Source: JAYZBC01 sp036339375
Lineage (GTDB): Bacteria; Pseudomonadota; Alphaproteobacteria; MPNO01; UBA2964
Assembly: GCA_036339375.1 (NCBI GenBank)
Contig: JAYZBC010000034.1
Span: forward strand, 68,898 to 132,897
DNA length: 64,000 nt
Direction of reading: 5' to 3'
Shown: positions 8,523 through 17,544 of the stretch, piece by piece
Layout: each line of letters opens with the position of its first letter
How positions within the stretch are numbered: the first letter of the stretch is position 1
Notes under the pieces: model-generated
Told to the model about the DNA's origin: nothing
Databases searched by the model: none
Seen by the model: the letters and a program-made list of their open reading frames with translations, nothing else
Program-made: the position numbers and the translations under genes

Positions 8523-9506
8523 TTATGCATCAGGAGCGGAGTTAAAAGTGGCGGAAGAATTTCTTAGACGTGCATAATCAAATACTGCCAAGCGGTTTTC
8601 AACAATAATTCTCTTAATTGTTTGAATATAGTCATGTCCGCGTTCAGAATAACTAAAAAGCGTATCAGCTAGGGACAACCCGTCAATTCTTAAACCATTT
8701 TTCCGCAAATTAGCCCTTTTGGCTCGAAATATCTTGTAAGCAAAATGCCCGTTAAGGTTTCGAGCATAAGAATGTACACCATCGATAAGATGTTCAAAAG
8801 AACGTACTTTATACTTTTTTCCAATGGCGCGTTTCTTTGGAACAATGCCTTTACCTTTTTTCCAAGTTTTTTGCCCAAATAGGGCATTTCCTTCCCTAGC
8901 AAAACGTGAAGTTCCCCACCCGCTTTCTTCGGCTGATTGTGCTATTGCAAGCGAAGGAGGAATAATATCAACATGCTTCAACAAAGTCCCAAAATTAAGT
9001 TTTTTTAATCCTAGTTTTGTAGCCTGGTTCGTCAGAAAATTCTTTTCTTGCCGTCCTAAGGATATCCCGCCTGCGAATTTTGAACGCAAATTTTCAATCT
9101 GCACACGGTCCTTTAGAATGAGTTCATTCGCATAAAGAATGAGTGGCAGCGTGGTCATAATAAACACAGCTTTTCGATCACTTGGACTTCTGATTTTTAA
9201 AATATTTTTGGGTAAACGCATGGGGAGTTTACGAGGAAAAATTTGTAGAGTTCTTAAAGTTCCTAATGATTCATATTGGATATTTTTTAGCCCGGATCGC
9301 AAAAGCTTAGAAGAAAAACCTGATGAAACCTTGATGGGATACATTGCAAAGAACATTTGGTCAGAGGAGGGTTGTAAAATTCCTTTCTCAGAATAACCTG
9401 CTTTTAAAGTCACACTCCCATTTAGTGCACCAATTTTTGGTGTGCCAGCGGCACTCAAACTTGTGAAAATTATAATACCAAAAAGAAAAAATGCAGAAAT
9501 CCTCAT
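8523..9506 (-). CDS. Bax-like glucosaminidase domain protein
   Basis: Exported glucosaminidase-family (GH73-like, E. coli Bax-like) protein, probably acting on peptidoglycan. The ATG at 9506 gives 327 residues with a clean signal peptide (MRISAFFLFG...SAAG). In-frame starts at 9572, which has a GGGAGA six bases upstream, and at 9605 would add an N-terminal extension, so the start is uncertain. The glucosaminidase core is visible as PPSLAIAQSAEESGWGTSRF, with its likely catalytic Glu, followed by GNALFGQ and a SYARNLN segment. It converges on the deacetylase gene with only three bases between stops. Confidence 0.85.
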   Translation of the reverse strand: MRISAFFLFGIIIFTSLSAAGTPKIGALNGSVTLKAGYSEKGILQPSSDQMFFAMYPIKVSSGFSSKLLRSGLKNIQYESLGTLRTLQIFPRKLPMRLPKNILKIRSPSDRKAVFIMTTLPLILYANELILKDRVQIENLRSKFAGGISLGRQEKNFLTNQATKLGLKKLNFGTLLKHVDIIPPSLAIAQSAEESGWGTSRFAREGNALFGQKTWKKGKGIVPKKRAIGKKYKVRSFEHLIDGVHSYARNLNGHFAYKIFRAKRANLRKNGLRIDGLSLADTLFSYSERGHDYIQTIKRIIVENRLAVFDYARLRNSSATFNSAPDA

Positions 9507-9654
9507 TGATATTACATTATGGAATAGCCAAACCTTCCAAAGAAAAACACCCCTAAGTGCATTTCGTCTCATTAAATTCTCCCATCCAAACCCGGCAATC
9601 CTCATATAGGTACCGAATAAATTTTTATTATTTTATTAAAAATTTTTGTCGAAA

Positions 9655-10179
9655 TTACGTTTGATTCTGTGTTAGAGCATCCACCTCTTGCAATGTCAAA
9701 TTCCCAGGCACGACGGTAATTGGTATTGGAAATTTTCCGGAGAGTTTACCAGCCAGAGAAGTAACTAAAGGTCCTGGCCCCTTTTGTCCGATTCCAGCAC
9801 CCAAAACCAAAATGCAAATTTTTTGTTCTTCTTTGATTAAATCAACTATCTCATCCGCTGCTTTTCCCTCTCGAAAAAATAAAACAGGAATTTCGCCGGT
9901 AATTTCTTTAACCTGACTCGCCAAATCTTGTAGGGTTCTCTCCGCTTCTTCACGTCGCTCCTCCCTCATTTTCTCCCCAACGGCCATCCAATGCTGAAAG
10001 TCTGCAGGTTCCATAACATATAAAAGCGCTACACGGCCTCCTGTATTTTTTGCTCTCTGGCAGGCGAATCTTAAAGCTACATTCATTTCTTCAGAAGTAT
10101 CTACCACAACTAAAAATAATCTTTGATGCACATCCATAGTATCTCTAATGAACTCAACATCGGAAGAAGGGCTGCACAT
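9655..10179 (-). CDS. Universal stress protein (UspA) family protein
   Basis: Single Usp domain protein of 174 residues, or 160 if it starts at the second ATG (10137). Usp features are visible: RLFLVVVDTSEE at the start of the domain, a central VALLYVME strand, and the ATP-binding-like stretch LVLGAGIGQKGPGPLV followed by IPITVVPG. It is the last gene of an operon with a TauE/SafE permease and a TIGR02186 membrane protein; only six bases separate it from the latter. Its biochemical role is not known. Confidence 0.85.
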   Translation of the reverse strand: MCSPSSDVEFIRDTMDVHQRLFLVVVDTSEEMNVALRFACQRAKNTGGRVALLYVMEPADFQHWMAVGEKMREERREEAERTLQDLASQVKEITGEIPVLFFREGKAADEIVDLIKEEQKICILVLGAGIGQKGPGPLVTSLAGKLSGKFPIPITVVPGNLTLQEVDALTQNQT

Positions 10180-10185
10180 TATTTT

Positions 10186-10932
10186 TTATACCTTTCTAAA
10201 AATAAAAGCGGCGAACCAACCCGAGAATAGTGCAATGACAACAGCTACAATACCATAAATTGCGGCGTACTGATGAGCAAAATTATAAATTGCCGCCTCA
10301 ATACCCACTTTTTGAACCACTAATTTTGTCTTTTTAGTAGCAATTTTTTGACCATTTCTAAATAGATGAGTTTCGGCGACATAATCACCCGTTAACACGT
10401 TAGATGGAAATTTGATATTTGCACGAAATAAGTTGGTTTTATTTTTTTTTATTTTTGATGGCGTTTTAGTAAAAAGGCCTTGTTTTTGCCGGAGTGTAAT
10501 TAATCCCCGCCTAAAAGATTGAAGAACGTCATTACCCATGTTTTTAGCAGGGGAAAACGTAATTCGTTCAGCACCAATTTCTAAACGACGAAGCGTGGTT
10601 TCAGAAGTAATTAGGTTAAGTGCTTTAGAACTTGCAACAAAATGATAGGTAGGCACGGAATTAAACATTACTGAGTTACCATTGACCCAGATACCAGCGA
10701 TGCGGTGTTTTTGATGAAGTATTTCCGGTCGTTTGTATCCCCGCACAACCGTTACAATCTCTCCCTCACCATCAATGGAACCAAACATTTGTATGTTTGT
10801 GCCGGTAAAACTTGTTGAAATTTTAACTTCTTTTTTAGAAAAACCCACTAACAATGGATAAGCAGAAACAAGTGTCGAACCGAAAACCATAAAAAAGTTA
10901 ACAATTAAAAGGAATTGTAAAATCAACCTCAT
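10186..10932 (-). CDS. TIGR02186 family membrane protein
   Basis: Protein of 248 residues with an N-terminal signal peptide (to about residue 24), a long extracytoplasmic beta-rich domain, and one C-terminal transmembrane helix (about residues 222-245) ending in FRKV. I recognise it as the alphaproteobacterial TIGR02186 family by its layout and its partner: it overlaps the TauE/SafE gene by four bases. Function is unknown; an accessory subunit of the permease is the natural guess. Most of the chain would face the periplasm. Confidence 0.8.
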   Translation of the reverse strand: MRLILQFLLIVNFFMVFGSTLVSAYPLLVGFSKKEVKISTSFTGTNIQMFGSIDGEGEIVTVVRGYKRPEILHQKHRIAGIWVNGNSVMFNSVPTYHFVASSKALNLITSETTLRRLEIGAERITFSPAKNMGNDVLQSFRRGLITLRQKQGLFTKTPSKIKKNKTNLFRANIKFPSNVLTGDYVAETHLFRNGQKIATKKTKLVVQKVGIEAAIYNFAHQYAAIYGIVAVVIALFSGWFAAFIFRKV

Positions 10933-11867
10933 TTATTCACCCCTAAAACAGAGAATGAAAAAAGGTTTTCGGGTGTAGAAACCAAATCAAAGCCTACCTT
11001 GCAACCTACCAATAATACAACAATTCCCAGAAGACCTCGTAACTGTTCAGATCTAAGTCTAGACCCAAGCGCTGTCCCAATTTGGGCGCCAATAACGCTA
11101 CTAATCACAAGAACTAAAGCTAACAAAATATCGACCGTATGATTATTCACTGACTGAAGAAATGTCACATTAGCCGTGACAAAAATAATTTGAAAAAGAG
11201 AGGTCCCAACAACAACCGAAGTCGGCATTCCCAGTAGATATATCATTGCAGGAACCATAATGAAGCCGCCGCCAACTCCCATAATAGCCGATAAAATTCC
11301 CACAAAAATACCAATAGAAAGGGGCATTAAAGCACTAATATAAAGTTTGGATTTTCGAAATCGCAATTTGAAGGGCAATCCATGCATCCATGTATGCTGG
11401 TGTAATTTTCTTCTGGGCGCTTGGGGATTTTGGTTACGCATCCACGCACGAAAGCTTTCAGCTACCATCAACCCTCCCACGATCCCTAAAAATGTGAAAA
11501 AACATAAAGAAATTACCAAATCAATTTGTCCAAGTTTTCTCAACCAAGTAAAAATCCAAACACCAAAAGAAGAGCCAATAAATCCACCTATAAGGAGAAC
11601 GGAGCCCATTTTAAAATCGACATTCCCACGTCGCCAATGCGCTAACGCACCAGAAACGGATGCTGCAACTACTTGATTAGCCTCAGTGCCCACCGCAACC
11701 GCCGGAGGAACACCCATGAAAATAAGAAGGGGTGTCATTAAAAAACCTCCTCCAACGCCAAAAATACCGGAAAGCATCCCTACAACGCCCCCTAAAACCA
11801 AAAGCAGCAAAATGTTGATCGACATTTCAGCGATGGGAAAATACAATTCCATCGACAACCCCACCAA
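10929..11867 (-). CDS. TauE/SafE (TSUP) family sulfite/anion permease
   Basis: Integral membrane permease of 312 residues with an internal repeat. The two signature halves are GIFGVGGGFLMTPLLIF near residues 34-50 and AIMGVGGGFIMVPAMIY near residues 195-210, each followed by a P(P/T)xxVVGT segment. TSUP members export sulfite, sulfoacetate or related organic anions. It heads an operon with TIGR02186 and Usp genes. The substrate cannot be read from sequence; no sulfur-oxidation genes lie nearby, though a TusA-like gene is 5 kb away. Confidence 0.88.
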   Translation of the reverse strand: MVGLSMELYFPIAEMSINILLLLVLGGVVGMLSGIFGVGGGFLMTPLLIFMGVPPAVAVGTEANQVVAASVSGALAHWRRGNVDFKMGSVLLIGGFIGSSFGVWIFTWLRKLGQIDLVISLCFFTFLGIVGGLMVAESFRAWMRNQNPQAPRRKLHQHTWMHGLPFKLRFRKSKLYISALMPLSIGIFVGILSAIMGVGGGFIMVPAMIYLLGMPTSVVVGTSLFQIIFVTANVTFLQSVNNHTVDILLALVLVISSVIGAQIGTALGSRLRSEQLRGLLGIVVLLVGCKVGFDLVSTPENLFSFSVLGVNK

Positions 11868-11965
11868 TACAAAAAAATGTAAAATTTAAAAAGACTAACG
11901 AATAGTGATAAATAATTTTTTCACTAAAAATTAAAAACTATCGCTAATTTTTATCATAATACTCT

Positions 11966-12973
11966 CTAATCCTGAATAAACCCTAAAATTTTAAAAAGAT
12001 CGTCCCGGACCGGTATCGCTATTTTTCGTGCCCTCTCCGCCCCTGCGGACAACACCTCATCAATATAAGCCTTTTCATCCAACAACCTTTGCATTTCTTT
12101 TCTGATTGGCCCTAATGTTTCTACCGCTATATCTGTAAGTGCTTCTTTAAATACAGAGAAGGGTTTTCCTCCAAATTCTGCTTGGATTTCTGGGATAGCT
12201 CGGTCACTTAGTGCGCTAAAAATTTCCAATAGATTGAACGCTTCTGGCCGACTATCTTTATCTCCACCTTTTAAAGAACCATCTGGCACGGGATTTGAAT
12301 CAGTGCGGGCTCTTTTAATCTTCGTCGCAATTGCATTTGCGTCATCATTAAGATTAAGTCGAGAAAAATCAGATAAATCTGATTTACTCATTTTTTTTAG
12401 TCCATCACGTAAACTCATAATTCGCGACGCGGAATTCAATATTAGTGATTCTACAATTGGAAAAAATTCTACTCCAAAATCATTATTAAATTTTTGCGCT
12501 ATATCCCTTGTTAATTCTAGATGTTGTTTTTGATCCTCGCCCACGGGAACATGTGTAGCCTTGTACGCAAGAATATCTGCAGCCATTAAATTAGGATAAA
12601 CATACAAACCAACACTAGCGTTCTCTCGAATTTTACCCGCTTTTTCTTTGAATTGTGTCATCCGATTCAGCCAGCCAATGCGTGCTACACAATTGAAAAT
12701 CCAACCAATTTCTGCATGTTGGGATACACGGCTCTGATTAAAAATTATACTCCTTTTAGGATCTAAACCAGACGCTAAAAATGCAGCTGTAACTTCCCGT
12801 GTGTTGTCAGCTATTTGGGACGGATCTTGCCAGACTGTGATGGCATGCATATCAACAACACAATATATGCACTCGTTTTGACTTTGAAGAGAAACAAAAT
12901 TTTTAATTGCGCCTAAGTAATTTCCCAAATGAAGATTTCCCGTAGGTTGAACACCAGAAAAAATCCGCGCCAT
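11966..12973 (-). CDS. trpS: Tryptophanyl-tRNA synthetase
   Basis: Class I aminoacyl-tRNA synthetase of 335 residues that charges tRNA-Trp. The HIGH-type motif is PTGNLHLGN at residues 10-18 and the KMSKS loop is intact at 194-198. Length is standard for bacterial TrpS. It lies downstream of murJ on the same strand, a pairing common in alphaproteobacteria, with 95 bases between them. Confidence 0.97.
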   Translation of the reverse strand: MARIFSGVQPTGNLHLGNYLGAIKNFVSLQSQNECIYCVVDMHAITVWQDPSQIADNTREVTAAFLASGLDPKRSIIFNQSRVSQHAEIGWIFNCVARIGWLNRMTQFKEKAGKIRENASVGLYVYPNLMAADILAYKATHVPVGEDQKQHLELTRDIAQKFNNDFGVEFFPIVESLILNSASRIMSLRDGLKKMSKSDLSDFSRLNLNDDANAIATKIKRARTDSNPVPDGSLKGGDKDSRPEAFNLLEIFSALSDRAIPEIQAEFGGKPFSVFKEALTDIAVETLGPIRKEMQRLLDEKAYIDEVLSAGAERARKIAIPVRDDLFKILGFIQD

Positions 12974-13068
12974 TTAAGTTCCTTTCCGATTAATTCATCA
13001 GTGTACAGACTGGTTTTATTGCCCTAAAAAAAAATTGGATCAAGAGAAAATTTATTTTGTTTCTTAGT

Positions 13069-14610
13069 TTAATTAGTTTTCAACATTTTCATAAAATTTT
13101 TAGACGCCGCACCCAGAAATACGGCAAGTGCAAAATAAATACCTAATCCACCAACAACCAAAACACTTAAAAACAAAATACGAGAAGTTTGTCCTCCTTC
13201 GAAATAAGGGGTAAGCCACAACAACCCACACCAAAGTAAAGCTGACATACCCAACGTTGCAAATAAAATTCGTTTAAAACGAAACCTTAATCTTTGGTCT
13301 AACTCATAATGGCCGCGGCGGCACAAAATGATGAAAAGAAAAAAGACGTTTATCCAAGCCGAAATGGCGGTAGCCAAAGCTATACCAACATGCCCTAAAA
13401 TGTGCACAAGTGTTAAATTGAAAAAAACATTTATAATTACACATGCAACGGCGATTTTAACCGGGGTTATCGTGTCTCCTCGGGCAAAAAATGCGGGCGC
13501 TATTATTTTAACCAAAATATAGGCTGGCAACCCTAAAGCGTAAGCCATTAGAGCCTGTGCTGTCGCTACACTAGTTTTAACCCCAAAAGCGCCACGTTGA
13601 AAAAATACTTCTACTGTAAGATTAGAAATTAACAAAAAAGCCGCCGTCGCCGGCAATGCAAAAAGCAATGCAAATTCAATTCCTCGGTTTAGACTTTCAA
13701 GTGCACCCTTTTCATCGCCAATTCTAATTTGCCTAGATAAAAGAGGCAGAATAGCCGTCCCAATTGCAACTCCAACAATACCTAGGGGCAATTGATTCAC
13801 ACGATCAGCATAATATAGAAAAGATATCGCCCCAGTTGGCAAAAACGAGGCAATCACTAAATCAACCAGTAGGTTAATTTGTACAACTCCCGCCCCAAAT
13901 ATACCAGGCAAAACTAGTTTCAAAAACCGCCGAACTTGGGGTGTAAAGCGGGGCAAATGTAATCGAAAATAAACGCCTTCATTTCGGCATACGTTTAATA
14001 ACCAAAGAAACTGGATTATTCCCGCAAACGCCACCCCCCAAGACAACGCATGTCCTTCGCTCGGCAGATAGGAGCTGAAAATCAACAAAGCTAAAATTAA
14101 TACTAAGTTCAAAATTATCGGCGTCGCAGCCACTGCAGCAAATCGCCCAAGTGAATTTAACACACCCCCAAGGAGTGAAACCAAACTAATAAAAAGTAGA
14201 TAAGGAAAAGTTAGCCTTGTTAAATTAACCGCCAAACCGAATTTTTCTACATCATCTGAAAACCCCGGAGCAAACAAATACATAAGCCAAGGCATAAAAA
14301 TTTGGATGACCGTAATAAATAAGAAAAGAAAAATTACCATAATTGAGAGAATTTTTGTTGCAAAACTTATGGCACCTTTTTTTCCTTGAGCAACTAAACT
14401 TTCGTTAAACAAAGGGATAAACGAAGCATTAAACGCCCCTTCTGCAAAAAGACGGCGAAATAAATTCGGAATTTTAAATGCAATAAAAAATGCATCTGCA
14501 ACTGGTCCCGAACCTAAAAAATTAGCAATACAAATATCTCTTACAAAACCAAGGATTCGGCTAAGACCTGTAAACGCACTGACAGTTAGGATTGAACGCA
14601 AAAAAACCAT
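13069..14610 (-). CDS. murJ: Lipid II flippase MurJ
   Basis: Polytopic inner-membrane protein (MviN/MurJ, MOP superfamily) that flips lipid II to the periplasmic face for peptidoglycan synthesis. The ATG at 14610 gives 513 residues; a GTG at 14631 is possible. The N-terminus shows the family signature TGLSRILGFVRDI followed by GPVADAFFIAFKIPNLFRRLFAEGAF (shown here in overlapping pieces: ADAFFIAFKIPN and FRRLFAEGAF). Around 14 hydrophobic segments follow. It lies between glnD and trpS on the same strand. Confidence 0.96.
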   Translation of the reverse strand: MVFLRSILTVSAFTGLSRILGFVRDICIANFLGSGPVADAFFIAFKIPNLFRRLFAEGAFNASFIPLFNESLVAQGKKGAISFATKILSIMVIFLFLFITVIQIFMPWLMYLFAPGFSDDVEKFGLAVNLTRLTFPYLLFISLVSLLGGVLNSLGRFAAVAATPIILNLVLILALLIFSSYLPSEGHALSWGVAFAGIIQFLWLLNVCRNEGVYFRLHLPRFTPQVRRFLKLVLPGIFGAGVVQINLLVDLVIASFLPTGAISFLYYADRVNQLPLGIVGVAIGTAILPLLSRQIRIGDEKGALESLNRGIEFALLFALPATAAFLLISNLTVEVFFQRGAFGVKTSVATAQALMAYALGLPAYILVKIIAPAFFARGDTITPVKIAVACVIINVFFNLTLVHILGHVGIALATAISAWINVFFLFIILCRRGHYELDQRLRFRFKRILFATLGMSALLWCGLLWLTPYFEGGQTSRILFLSVLVVGGLGIYFALAVFLGAASKNFMKMLKTN

Positions 14611-14677
14611 ACTGGGACCTATGAAAACCACCTTGGCAAAATATAAACAGAAACAGAAATATGCCTTTACTACACCC

Positions 14678-17485
14678 CTACTTTCTTATTGGTGTATCTC
14701 CTTTTGGTTTAGTGGAATGTTCGACTTGGAGTTTAGTTAAATGCTTATCAGAAATAACTTTTAATAATTCTCTTCTGATTTGTCCGAGTTTTCCTTTATG
14801 AGTTATCTGCATACCAAATGCATCCTTTAAATAAAATACATCAACAGCCCGTTCGCCATAAGTCATGATAAGAGCACTTGAAATTTGGAGTCCAAGGTGC
14901 GTTAATTTTTCTGTGATCTCATAGAGCAACCCAGCTCGATCACAAGAATTTATTTCAACCACAGAATGAGTTTGGCTTGCAAAGTTGTTTATCAAAACCC
15001 TTGGCACGACAGTAAATACCTTTCCAAGTTCAGAGGTCTTTGAAAGTTTTTTGATTTTTCGAGCAAGCGTCAGCGGATCCTTCAACGTTAGTCTAATGTT
15101 TTCTTTTAGCCTTTCTATTGAAGTAGGCTCTTTAAAGGCACGCCTTGCAGAATTTTGAATTGAAAAAACATCCAAAGCCATGCCGTTTGTCATTGTAAAG
15201 GCTTTTGCATCCACAATATTGGCACCAGATAACGCCATCGCACCTGCTATCTTTGAAAATAGACCCGGATTGTCTGGTGTATAAATAGTTAACTCGGTAA
15301 TACCATTAAACTCATCAACGGTTGCATCTAGGGCTATGTCTTTTTGGCTTTCATTTGCTTTTCGCACTAATTGTGCGTGTCTCACATAGACTTGATTTTC
15401 CAATGACAGCCAGTAGGAAGGCGAGCCAAGAGCAAAAAAACTGTTTACATCCTCCTCTGACCAGTCATCAAGAAGAATTCGAAGTCCTTCCTTGGATTTA
15501 TTTATCCGCTTCTCTATCCCCGTAGCGTCATGTCCACCAAAAAGTAGCGCTTCCGAGGCAAAATATAATTCCCGTAATAGTGATCCTTTCCAATTATTCC
15601 AAACGTTGGGTCCAACGGCGCAAATATCTGCAATTGTTAATAGAAAAAGCAATCGAAGACGTTCTAAAGATTGCACTTCCTCCAAAAAGTCATTGATACT
15701 TTTCGGATCACCTAAATCGCGGTGAAACGCTATTCGACTCATCAACAAGTGATTTTTGACGAGCCAAGATACCGTCTCTGTTTCCTCTTGGTTTAACCCT
15801 AAGCGCGGGCATAATTGCTCCGCCACACGTGCCCCCAATAGAGAATGATCTCCACCCCGGCCTTTAGCAATATCATGCAAAAACAAAGCCACAAATAACG
15901 CTTGTCGCGAACTAATCTTAGCTACAACATCACTAGCCAAAGGCATGTCTTTTTGAAAATTTCCACGTTCAATTCCATGCAATATTCCTATCGCGAAAAT
16001 TGTGTGCTCATCTACAGTAAAAACATGATACATATCGTGCTGCATCTGCGCGACAACCCGACCAAAATCTGGTACAAACCGTCCAAAAAGACCTGCCTCG
16101 TTCATTCGACGAAGCGTTGTTTCTGCCCCCTTGGGTGATGTTAATATCTCAAGAAAAAGTCTGTTTGCTTCTGGATCATTTCTTATGGTATCGACCCGAC
16201 GCAAGTGACGCGTTACAGAACGAAGAGCTTTGGGATGAATATCTAATTCCCGTTTTTGGGCGATAGCAAAAAGTAAAAGCATGCGGGTAGGATTCTCAGC
16301 AAACTCTTTCGCTGAAGATACTGAAAGCCGTCCTGTTTCTATGGGAAACCCAGATATTTCACGATGTAACCAGGTTAGACCAAAAAAAGAGAAGGGTGAT
16401 CTTTGTCTTTGTTCGGCTTCTAGTGCAGCACAAAAAATTCTAGTTAAATCACCTACTTCTTTTGCCGTAAGGTAATAGTGCTTCATAAACCGCTCAATAC
16501 CACGAGTTCCTGCATGATCTTTATATCCTAATTTTTTACTAATTTCGGATTGAAGATCAAAGGTCAGTCTATCTTCGGCTCTTCCAGTCAAATAATGCAA
16601 ATGGCACCTAACCGTCCATAAGAAATTTTCTGCTTTAGCAAACCTTCCGACTTCTTTCCGGGTCAGAAAGTCCTGTTTGGTCAGATCTGAAACTGTCTCA
16701 ACTCGGTATAAATATTTGGCTATCCAAAATAAAGTTTGGAGATCTCTAAGACCTCCCTTGCCATCTTTAACGTTTGGCTCGAGTACATAACGAGAATCAC
16801 CCATTCGTATGTGTCGTTTGTCTCGTTCCACTAACTTAGCTTTAACGAAATCTAACCTTGTATCATGCGAAACGTCTCTCCAAAAACTGCGTCTAAGTTG
16901 TGCAAATAACTTCGTGTTCCCAGACAAAAATCTAGCTTCTAATAAAGCTGTGCGGATAGTAATATCCTCTCGCGAAAGACGAATGCAGTCTTCCATAGAC
17001 CTGGTAGCATGCCCTACTTTGAAGCCCAAATCCCAAAGTAGATATAAAAGGGATTCGACAATTTGTTCGGTCCGAGGTGTTAAGCGGTAGGGGAGCAGAA
17101 AAAGAAGGTCAACATCCGACGACGGAGCCAGTTCGCTCCTTCCGTAGCCACCTACAGCCACAAAACACAAACGCTCTGAAGAAGTTGGTTGGGCAGTAGG
17201 ATAAATTCGGCCAACTATTGTTTCTATTGCAAATTTTAATATTTGATCCACAAGAAGTGCGTTTGATCGAATAGTATCAGAACCTAAACTTTGATCGTGT
17301 TCAAATTGACGACGGATTTCTGTGTTGCTTGTTCCAATTGTTTCGTCAATTAGTTTAAGCAGGATTTGGCGCCCTACATGCGGTGGCGCCTCTTCATTCA
17401 ACCTAATATCCAACTCTTTTCGTAAATAATTAGGATCAATAAAAATTTGCTGTTTTAAGTTGTTATTCATGTGTCCAAATTTCAT
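14678..17485 (-). CDS. glnD: [Protein-PII] uridylyltransferase/uridylyl-removing enzyme GlnD
   Basis: Bifunctional nitrogen sensor of 935 residues that uridylylates PII proteins under nitrogen limitation and removes UMP when glutamine is high. Domains in order: nucleotidyltransferase with GGYGRSELAP at residues 112-121 and D124/D126; a GlnD PII-uridylyltransferase helical region; an HD domain (LFLHDIAKGRGGDHS); and two C-terminal ACT domains (LTIYTPDNPGLFSKI and VEINSCDRAGLLYEI) that would bind glutamine. Full length and intact. mutS lies upstream and murJ downstream on the same strand. Confidence 0.97.
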   Translation of the reverse strand: MKFGHMNNNLKQQIFIDPNYLRKELDIRLNEEAPPHVGRQILLKLIDETIGTSNTEIRRQFEHDQSLGSDTIRSNALLVDQILKFAIETIVGRIYPTAQPTSSERLCFVAVGGYGRSELAPSSDVDLLFLLPYRLTPRTEQIVESLLYLLWDLGFKVGHATRSMEDCIRLSREDITIRTALLEARFLSGNTKLFAQLRRSFWRDVSHDTRLDFVKAKLVERDKRHIRMGDSRYVLEPNVKDGKGGLRDLQTLFWIAKYLYRVETVSDLTKQDFLTRKEVGRFAKAENFLWTVRCHLHYLTGRAEDRLTFDLQSEISKKLGYKDHAGTRGIERFMKHYYLTAKEVGDLTRIFCAALEAEQRQRSPFSFFGLTWLHREISGFPIETGRLSVSSAKEFAENPTRMLLLFAIAQKRELDIHPKALRSVTRHLRRVDTIRNDPEANRLFLEILTSPKGAETTLRRMNEAGLFGRFVPDFGRVVAQMQHDMYHVFTVDEHTIFAIGILHGIERGNFQKDMPLASDVVAKISSRQALFVALFLHDIAKGRGGDHSLLGARVAEQLCPRLGLNQEETETVSWLVKNHLLMSRIAFHRDLGDPKSINDFLEEVQSLERLRLLFLLTIADICAVGPNVWNNWKGSLLRELYFASEALLFGGHDATGIEKRINKSKEGLRILLDDWSEEDVNSFFALGSPSYWLSLENQVYVRHAQLVRKANESQKDIALDATVDEFNGITELTIYTPDNPGLFSKIAGAMALSGANIVDAKAFTMTNGMALDVFSIQNSARRAFKEPTSIERLKENIRLTLKDPLTLARKIKKLSKTSELGKVFTVVPRVLINNFASQTHSVVEINSCDRAGLLYEITEKLTHLGLQISSALIMTYGERAVDVFYLKDAFGMQITHKGKLGQIRRELLKVISDKHLTKLQVEHSTKPKGDTPIRK

Positions 17486-17544
17486 AGGAAGGACATGCGT
17501 AGCATAGACAGGGGTAAAATTAGAACAAAAAAATTAACTGTTGT

